64,000 nucleotides of DNA. Origin: Thelonectria olida. Taxonomy: Eukaryota > Ascomycota > Sordariomycetes > Hypocreales > Nectriaceae. Positions 56,393 through 64,000 of the stretch are shown in pieces. Positions within the stretch are counted from its first letter, which is position 1, and each line of letters begins with the position of its first letter. Below the pieces are notes generated by a model that did not search any database, had not been told where the DNA came from, and was given only the letters and a program-made list of their open reading frames with translations. A program made the position numbers and the translations under genes. Location of the stretch: the NCBI GenBank assembly GCA_020736575.1, contig JAGPYM010000011.1, positions 1,134,822 through 1,198,821 of the forward strand. Reading direction: 5' to 3'.

Positions 56393-57753
56393 CTATGCGT
56401 CTCCAAAGATCATCTCTACCTCATGAACGCGTCTCTCCTTTTGAAATACTTTGCAGCTCGGGGGATGTTGTCTATAGTCGCAACGAACGATGAAGCGTCC
56501 GTCGTCGCCATGCTTTGAGTGTCGGAAGGACATGGCGAGCACCACGGGGTATCGGCACCAACTGTATGCTTTTGGCCTCAAAAACGCTCGATCCGTGACT
56601 CCCCACAGAGAATCGGGAGCGACATCTATCAGTTCAAAGTTCGGATTGGGTGGAACGTGGATTGTGCCGTCTCAAATTGTAAATGACAGGGCTCGGTTGG
56701 CAGCCACAGTGTCTCTGAGGATATGAAAACTGGGCACAGTCTCCAATATGTCGATCTGGTCAGCTTCATTCCAGAACCCTGCTAGAGGAAAGCGACCGTC
56801 GCGGCAGAAAAGCCCAGGCCCAACTTTGCGGAGGCAAATCCCTCCCATTCCATGCGTCCCAGGCCCTAGGAAGAGCGCATATATGTCGCCGCGGTGTTGT
56901 TCGTCCCCAGGGCTCGCCAGAACGCGCAAGGGAACGCCCCCAAAAAAGCAATAGACCCTTTGGTTAACTGCAAGCGAGGACAGCAGGCGATGGAGCGAAT
57001 AGGCCAAGGAACCTTTGTTCACTGGCGCCGGCCCGCAGTGACTCCCACGCAAAAGTTGTCAAGTCATTGTTACGCTTTGACAATTTCCTCCTGAAGTCAG
57101 CGGAAGGACTTGAGGCTTCGCCATAGATAAGAGGCAGATGGATTTCGAAAATGCCCAAGAGGCAGTAGGCCACGTCTTCCACCCGACTCGTTGCCGTGAC
57201 GCACTCCACGACATTCTCATGACTGCAGAACTTTCCGAGAAAGGCATTCGTGCAGCGAGAACCACACGGGAGATTCCAGTGGCGCTTGGGATGGTATCGA
57301 TGAAGTCGAGCTTGGATCCAGTCTGATTCCAGGCCATATCATAGAAGTCAAGTCTTCGCGGTGCGAGTAGCTCTTGAAGCGTCCAGCCCGGGTAAACCAG
57401 AGACACGCGCCTAGGACAGAAGATTTTGGCTCAAGGTCAACAAGAGAGACGTAGCATATGTATGCGTTCTTGTACCATGTGAACATCGAATTGATAAACT
57501 CCGTGAGCTCGGTACTGCTCGACTTGTCGATGCAGCACGTGTCGACCCATGCGTATTCCAGGCCGTGGGTTTGTACCAGGGGGCAGGTTTGGACAATCTT
57601 TGTGTATCCTGTCATTCAGAATCTGATCGGAGAAGCCATGTCCTAGAAGGTGACCTCATCTTCGCCCCAGGTGTGCGACAGTATTGCATAACGTGTGATA
57701 TGCGGCAAAGTGAAGCCATGCAGCACGAGGGATCTCGTGTCTATGAGCCACAT
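56393..57753 (-). pseudogene. HET-domain (heterokaryon incompatibility) pseudogene
   Basis: Read on the complement from ATG 57753. The HET signature is clear: YAILSHTWGEDEVTF, then GLEYAWVDTCCIDKSSS, INSMFTWYKNAYICYVSL, WTLQELLAPRRLDFYD and, later, RVEDVAYCLLGIFEIHLPL. The frame is broken by TAG at 57643-57645 (relatives have Gln there), TGA at 57616-57618 and TGA at 56672-56674, plus frame changes near 57385, 57260 and 56975. After the HET domain a C-terminal region continues with VYCFFGGVPLRVLASPGDEQ and ends GDA-stop. HET proteins trigger programmed cell death on non-self fusion. This copy cannot make a full protein. It is the gene nearest the AT-rich block. Confidence 0.85.
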
Positions 57754-58215
57754 GGTCACCCAGGAAGGTTGGATACTCGGTTTAGCTGGATATAGTAAGA
57801 GATGTGTGACAAGCAACGAGCAGAGTTCTCATATGTTGCGAATCTGTAATTAGCACAAGCCGCGCGCAAGAAGAGGAGCATAGTCGAGGCGGTATTTGCA
57901 AGAGGCAACATCGCCCAATTCAGCCACCCATGCGGGAGCTAAAAAGACGCCTTCAATCACATGGGTCGAGACCTATTCCAGTCTAGCCCGAGTTGTGGCG
58001 TCTGCATGGCCTGCAGCTGACATAGAACGATACTACATGTGCATGGATAGTTGGTAGATGGCCTGGCCAGCGACAGTGGGGTTGTAAAAGCATGTCAAAG
58101 AACGTGTAAGGGTTAGTGTGGTGTGACTCGCCCGTCAATAGACCAGTCTAGCCGTAAGGCTAAAAAGATTAACCAGTTATCTCACTGCGTGAGAAAACTG
58201 TATTATATACCGGCC
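57754..58215. other. Transition into AT-rich block
   Basis: About 0.46 kb of mixed composition, progressively richer in A+T, without a gene. Up to about 58200 it keeps normal G+C; after that it collapses. Confidence 0.5.
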
Positions 58216-58245
58216 TATAAGGAGCCACAGGCTCAGCTCCTTATA
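58216..58245. repeat. Inverted repeat at the AT-block boundary
   Basis: TATAAGGAGC (58216-58225) and its perfect complement GCTCCTTATA (58236-58245) flank a 10-nt loop. The hairpin lies exactly where base composition changes, so it may be an element terminus or a cruciform. Confidence 0.7.
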
Positions 58246-58259
58246 AAACGCTATATTAT

Positions 58260-61200
58260 ATAATCCTCCCTATACTATCTTTTTAATAGTGCTAAGGCAT
58301 GTGTGACCTTTTTAAAAGTTATAAATTTTACTTTTACTTTTTAATATTTAAATATAAGTAATAATCTTTTTTTTAAAAAGTAAGTATTTTAATTTATATA
58401 ATATTATTATTAAATTTAAAATATTTTATATTTAAAATTAATACTTTTAAATACTATTATAAAAAGTATTATTATTAATAAATTTAATAATTTTCTTTAT
58501 ATTTATATTAATTAAAATAAAATAAAAATTTTATTAAAAATACTTATTAGTTTAACTTACTTTTTATATAATATTATTATTTATAATATTTTATATTTTT
58601 TTATAGCTAGCCCTATTTTATATTATTTATAGGGAAAAAACTTCTAGCCTTTTAAGCGCGTATAAAATTAAACGCCCCTATAAGCAATTAGCTATAGCGC
58701 GCAGCTATATAATTAACTAACTAATAGCTAATATAATATACCTTAGCTTTTAAAACCCAGCCTTTAGCTTTTATAATATTAGAAAATCTACTAATTGTAT
58801 CTAATTATTTGTATGCTTATATAATGCGGGCCAATTAGGAAGCCCTTTTGTATATGGCTTAGGAGTGTTATAAAATTTGCTTGCGCTTAACTGGCTGCCG
58901 GCTGCTAAAATTAAACTGACTGCAGTTTTTTATTTCTAACTCAAGTTGTTACAGTCCGTAATAACCACCCTATCACATGCTAGGAAACAGCCCCACTTTT
59001 ACTATTTAATTATTAAAGGATTACCTTTTTAAAAGTGATTTAAGTGTTTAAATTACTTTTATAATTATAATTTAAAGGAAGGCTTATAGCTTTAATTATA
59101 ATTTAAAGAAAACACTTTTAATATATAAATATATTTATTTAATATATTAAATAAAATATAGCTTTTTAGCTTTTAATATAATTTAATTATATTTATTTAT
59201 TTTAAATATATTACTAAATATAATAACTTATTATATTATTTAAACTTTAATACTTTAATCTCTTTACTAATATAAACTTAAAACTTTTAATTATATTTAT
59301 TAGAAATTAATTAAATTATTATATATTAAAAGCTCTTATTTAAAAAGTTATTATATTACTTTAAGTAATATTATACTATTATAATTATATTTAAAAGTTA
59401 ACTTACTAATACTTCTAATTTTATATTAAATAACTTGCCCCTAGCTTATAATATTTTACTTAATAATATAAAAGTTACTATTAAAATCTAATAATTTTAA
59501 AATTTAATTAACTAACTTTATATTTAAGTATAAAGTTAAAAATAATAAGCCCTAGCTATTTAATAAAATAGAAAATATAATTTTAATAAAGTAGTTAAGC
59601 TATTTTAATTAGAACCTTTTAATAAAAGTTTTAAAAATATTATACTTTTTCTTATATATTTTAATACCTACTTTTACTAGTTTTTATATAAACTTATTTT
59701 AATTAAAAGAAAAGTTATATATACTTATAATTATATAAAAGGAATTATAGCTATCTAATTTAAATCTATTATAAAAGATTATTTTAAATATAATAATAAT
59801 ATTAATTAAAATTAAAATATAATTAATATTTTTTTAAAATAGAATAATTTTAAAATTGCATTTAAAAATATATTTAAAATAGTTAATAAAAAATATTAAA
59901 TAGTTATTAATATTTACTAGATTAAATAATTTAAATTTACTACTAGCTATTTTATTATATTTTAATAAGTTGCAGTTAAATTTAAATAGAATAATAATAT
60001 ACTTATAAAAGTCTACTATTAGAAACTTAAAAAAGAAGTTAAAAATGAAATTTATAAAGTAAAATGCCTTAAAACTTTTATAAAGTTTATTATTATAACT
60101 ATTAAAATTAATAAAAAATAGTATAAATATAAAAAAGAGAAGGCTTAAAAATAATATATAAAATAAAATACTTTTTATAACCCTTATTACCCTAACTAGT
60201 ATTAAGTAAATAATAATAAAAGAAAAGAAAAAGCCTATTAAAATAATACTTTTTATAATATAAGTTTAAAACTAATAGAATTTAAAGCTATTTAATAAAA
60301 CTACTTATAAATTATTTATTAAAATTATAAAAAGAAAGAATATTTTAAAAGTAAGTATTAAAACTCTAATAAAACTAATTAAAAGTTTAAACCTATTTTA
60401 AAAAGTAAAAAATATTTAAATAATATTAACTAATAGAATAAATTATAAATAGTAATTAAAATAGCTATTAAAACCCTAATAGTAACTATTATAATTATAA
60501 CTAACCTAATAGATTATAATAAATAATATAAATATATTTTATAATATTAAATAATATATATAAATAAAAACTATTATATTTATATTAATAGTAAAATTAA
60601 CTAGTATTTTAAACTTTAAAAGTATACTCTAATATATTAAATAGTATATTATAATAATAATTATTTTACTTATAAAAATAAAAAGAATAATAAATACTAT
60701 TCTTATAAGTTTTAATAGAAAAAAGAATAGAAAATATAACTTATAATATATAAAGAAACTTACTTAAAAGATTATTAAATTTATAAAAATAAAAAATAGG
60801 TAAAAGTATTAATTAATATATTTAAAAATAATATATTTAATTAAAATATTTTAAAAAAAACCTTATAATAGTATAAAATAGTTATAATAATAGAAAAATC
60901 CCTAGTAATATTATACTATTAATATTATAAAATTTATATAAAAAATAAAAGAAGCTAAATATAATAATATTAATATAATAATTTAATTAAATATTTAAGC
61001 TAACTTATATAAATAAAATATTACTAAATATACTATATAAAAACTAATCCTTAAACTATTAAAAATTAAATATATTAATTAAAATAATATAAAAACTCAT
61101 ATAATAATATATAAAAGTAAGATAATAAGCCTAAAAGGGAGTAATATTATTTATAATAAAAAGGAAAAATAGTATATTAAAGTTAGAAACTTATAATTAA

Positions 61201-64000
61201 AATATTAATAAGTTAATAATTTTAATAATTTTAACTTAAATCTAGCTAACATTAAACTTATTAATTTAATAAAATAAGAACTTATAATTTAAAATAAAAA
61301 TAATATCTTATAACCTTTTTTAATACTATTAGTTTAATAGTAGGAGTAATAATATAACCCAACCCCTAATAGAAGTAATTATAAAAGGTAAATATATAAA
61401 AGATAAAATAATAGAAACTTAAAAGAAAATTAACTTTTATTTGCAATTAGTTGCAATTATAAATAAAAAGCAAAATAGGAAAATAAATAAACTAAATAAT
61501 TAAAAGGAAATAAGTTAGAAATATTAAAATAAATTATAAAAACTTAGGTAAAAATTTAATAAAAACTATAAAAAAGGCATAATATCTATTTTTAAAAGTT
61601 TCTAGCCTTTCCTTTTAAGTCCATATAGCTCGATTTAGTAAGAAGCTTAAACTATTTAATTCTTATTAACTTCTAATAAAAATCCTCCATTTTTATTACT
61701 ATATTCTCTATTAATAACCTGCTACTACTATTATATTAGACCTAAATAGGGCCTAAAAATTAAAACTACTAGTTAATATATAATATATATTTCCTAACTT
61801 ATTTAATAATATATAGTTAATTAAATAGTTATAAATTAAAAAATTAATTATTTATAAAATACTTAATAAAAAATTAAAAGATATTATAAAAAAAAAAAAA
61901 AAAAGAAATAAGTCTATTTAATTTATAAATAGATTAGGTAAGAATAGAAAATTAATATTAAAAAGCTTTATATTTATAATATAATATAATAAGTAATATA
62001 ATTTAAAAAATATAAATTTTAATAATTATATAAAAATAATATACCTATTTTTAATATAATATATTAGAATTATTATATAATCTTATAAATATCTTACTAC
62101 TATTATAATTATATATACTATTTAAATAATAAAATTAAAAATAACTACTATTTATTATAAATAAAATATATTTAATTAAATAATAGTATTAAACTATTAA
62201 TTTAATATTATAAAAGATTATAATTTAATTATACTATATAAATATTACTATTTTAATAAAATATATATATAAACTTTTAAAAAATATATAAATAGAATAT
62301 ATAATAAAATTAAATACTTATATTTTAAATATTTATATATAAATAAGTTAAAATAGTAAATTAATATAAAAATATTTAATATAATATATATAACCTTATA
62401 ATATACTATTTAAAAAAAATAATATAATAAAAATTAAATTAAAAAAATATATTAAAAGTTAAAAAATAATAAATACTATTTATAATAAATTATAAAACTA
62501 GTAAGAATAGAAGGAATTTATAAAACTTTTAAAAAAGCTTTATATATAATATAAAAACCTAATAATATATATTATAATAATAAATAATATTATAATATAA
62601 ATTAAAAATAATAGTTTATTATGTTAATAAATAGTAAAATAAAATAAATAGAATTAATTTATAAATAGTTAATTATTTTAAGCTATTATAAAAAAATAAA
62701 AATATAGCTTATAAATATTTAATATAAAAAGATAACTATTTAAATATAAAAATAAATAAATTACTTATAAATTAATTACTTTAAAATATTTATTAAAAAA
62801 AAAATTAAAAATTATTTTAATATTATATTTTTAAAAATATAACTTACTTTTAAATTACTTATAGCTTTATTAATATAACCCCTTATTAATTATATATAGT
62901 TAAATATAAACTTTTAAAATAATATAATTAATAATATAAAAATAATTTAAATAATATAAAATTTAAACTTTTATTAAAAAGAATAAAAAATATAATAAAA
63001 TAATATAAAAATACTTTCTAATTTATAAAAAGATTTAACTATTAAAAAGAATATAATATAAATATAAAAAAGTAAGTATAATAAATATAATAAATAATTA
63101 TATTTTTTAAAAAATATTTATATAAATAATAAAAACTTTAAATAATAAAAGAGATTATTAATAATAGATTTAAAAATATACTAATATAATATAAATTATA
63201 AAAAACTATTTATTAAAAAACTAAAAATAAGTCTATTAAATACTTTTAATAGAATTATAAGATTTAATTAAAAATAGAATATTAATTATATTTACCTATT
63301 TATAACCTTAATAAAATATAATTATATAAGCTTAAAAACTATTTAAAAAAATATTAAAAAAGAATATATTAAAATTTTAAATTAAAAGTAGGCTATTTAA
63401 TTATATATATTTTAAAAAGAATAAAAAGTTTTAACTTATTATAAATTACTATAAGCTTAATAATATTATTATTAAAATAAAATACTTCTATTTTTAATTA
63501 ATAAATTAAAAGACTAATTATATAATATAAAATACTTTATTATATTAAATTTAAAAAGAGTTTATAATTGTATTTATATTAAAAAAGGATATAAATAGAA
63601 AACTACTTATAAAATAAAGTTTAAATTATATAAATATTTTATTATACTTTTAATTTTACTAATATACTAGTAATATTTTAATAAATAATTAATAATATAT
63701 TATAAGAATATTTAAATATATTTATAATATACTATTTTAATAATATTCTTATTTTCTTTAAAATAGAAAAAAAATATATAAAATATATTTATAAAATATT
63801 ATAAGCTTTTAAAAATATTAAACTATTAGTTAATTAGAGAAAAGTTATTTTTATATTTAAAAGTATAATTTTTAAAATATATTATCTTTTATAATAAAAT
63901 ATAAATAGACCTAAAGAAACTTTTAGCTATTAAAAACTAAAAAAATTAAAATTAGTTAAAAAAATATAAGCTTTTTAGGATTTATAAATTATTATATAAG
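58260..64000. mobile_element. AT-rich, RIP-like repeat relic
   Basis: About 5.7 kb to the window end, made almost wholly of A and T by eye, with TpA/TpT steps dominant and scarcely any CpA, CpG or longer frames. No gene survives. Small pockets of normal G+C remain (58620-58720, 58800-58990, 61600-61660), one containing GTTACAGTCCGTAATAACC. This is the expected product of RIP on a repeated element such as a retrotransposon, but the original element cannot be read directly. It continues beyond the right edge. Confidence 0.75.
61888..61904 (+). repeat. Poly-A run in AT block
   Basis: About 17 consecutive A within the AT-rich block. A possible remnant of a polyadenylated element tail, or chance in such composition. 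Confidence 0.5.

Noticed and set aside
58260..64000. Possible mitochondrial DNA insert because of extreme A+T
   Set aside because: No rRNA, tRNA or mitochondrial gene can be read, and the TpA-rich pattern with lost C fits RIP better. A database search would settle it.
1..64000. CRISPR array, rDNA unit, operon-type features
   Set aside because: None seen; also not expected in a nuclear fungal chromosome except rDNA.

Overview
The window reads as nuclear DNA of a filamentous ascomycete, most likely a Sordariomycete of the order Hypocreales; a Trichoderma-like genome is my guess. The evidence is short introns (about 50 to 140 bp) with GTAAGT/GTATGT-type donors and CTAAC/CTGAT branch sites, intron-containing tRNA, Zn2Cys6 regulators, fungal NLR/HET-type genes and a very AT-rich block typical of RIP (repeat-induced point mutation). 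Genes are dispersed on both strands with no operons. I rebuilt exon structures by hand from donor, branch and acceptor sites and from reading-frame continuity, so boundaries are predictions.

Region 1 (1-19.8 kb) is mostly ordinary. It holds a Ser/Thr-rich gene running off the left edge, an arylsulfotransferase-like membrane protein, a DUF1989 protein, a multi-pass membrane protein, a tandem-chromodomain protein, tRNA-Pro(AGG) with an intron, a beta-carbonic anhydrase, an NLR-type gene whose NACHT P-loop is destroyed, tRNA-Ser(AGA), an HGSNAT/DUF1624-type acyltransferase and a duplicated ABM-like ferredoxin-fold protein. Region 2 (20-40 kb) holds a helical/ankyrin protein without NTPase, a hexapeptide sugar O-acetyltransferase, a seven-exon secreted protein, a tubby-like protein, a divergent pair of a Zn2Cys6 regulator and a PAF-acetylhydrolase-like secreted hydrolase, an SRPBCC protein, cytosolic glutamyl-tRNA synthetase and a small secreted Cys-containing protein.

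Region 3 (41-58 kb) is an accessory zone rich in self/non-self recognition-type genes, several of them broken: a PNP_UDP-NACHT-ankyrin NLR with two frameshifts and one stop, a DUF3669 gene with a single stop, and a HET-domain gene with three stops and three frameshifts. Between them lie apparently intact genes: a four-exon membrane protein, a tubulin-tyrosine-ligase-like protein, a candidate papain-fold (His-Cys) protein and a GMC oxidoreductase. Region 4 (about 58.26-64 kb) is an extremely AT-rich, gene-free block best explained as a RIP-mutated repeat. Two of the premature stops in region 3 (NLR and HET) are CAA/CAG-to-TAA/TAG changes at well-conserved Gln positions, the CpA-to-TpA transition favoured by RIP. 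The DUF3669 stop would fit the same change, but its ancestral codon is not clear.

No single undescribed system is proven here. The most interesting signal is the concentration of NLR, NLR-like, ankyrin, HET and DUF3669 genes, in graded states of decay, beside a RIP block.
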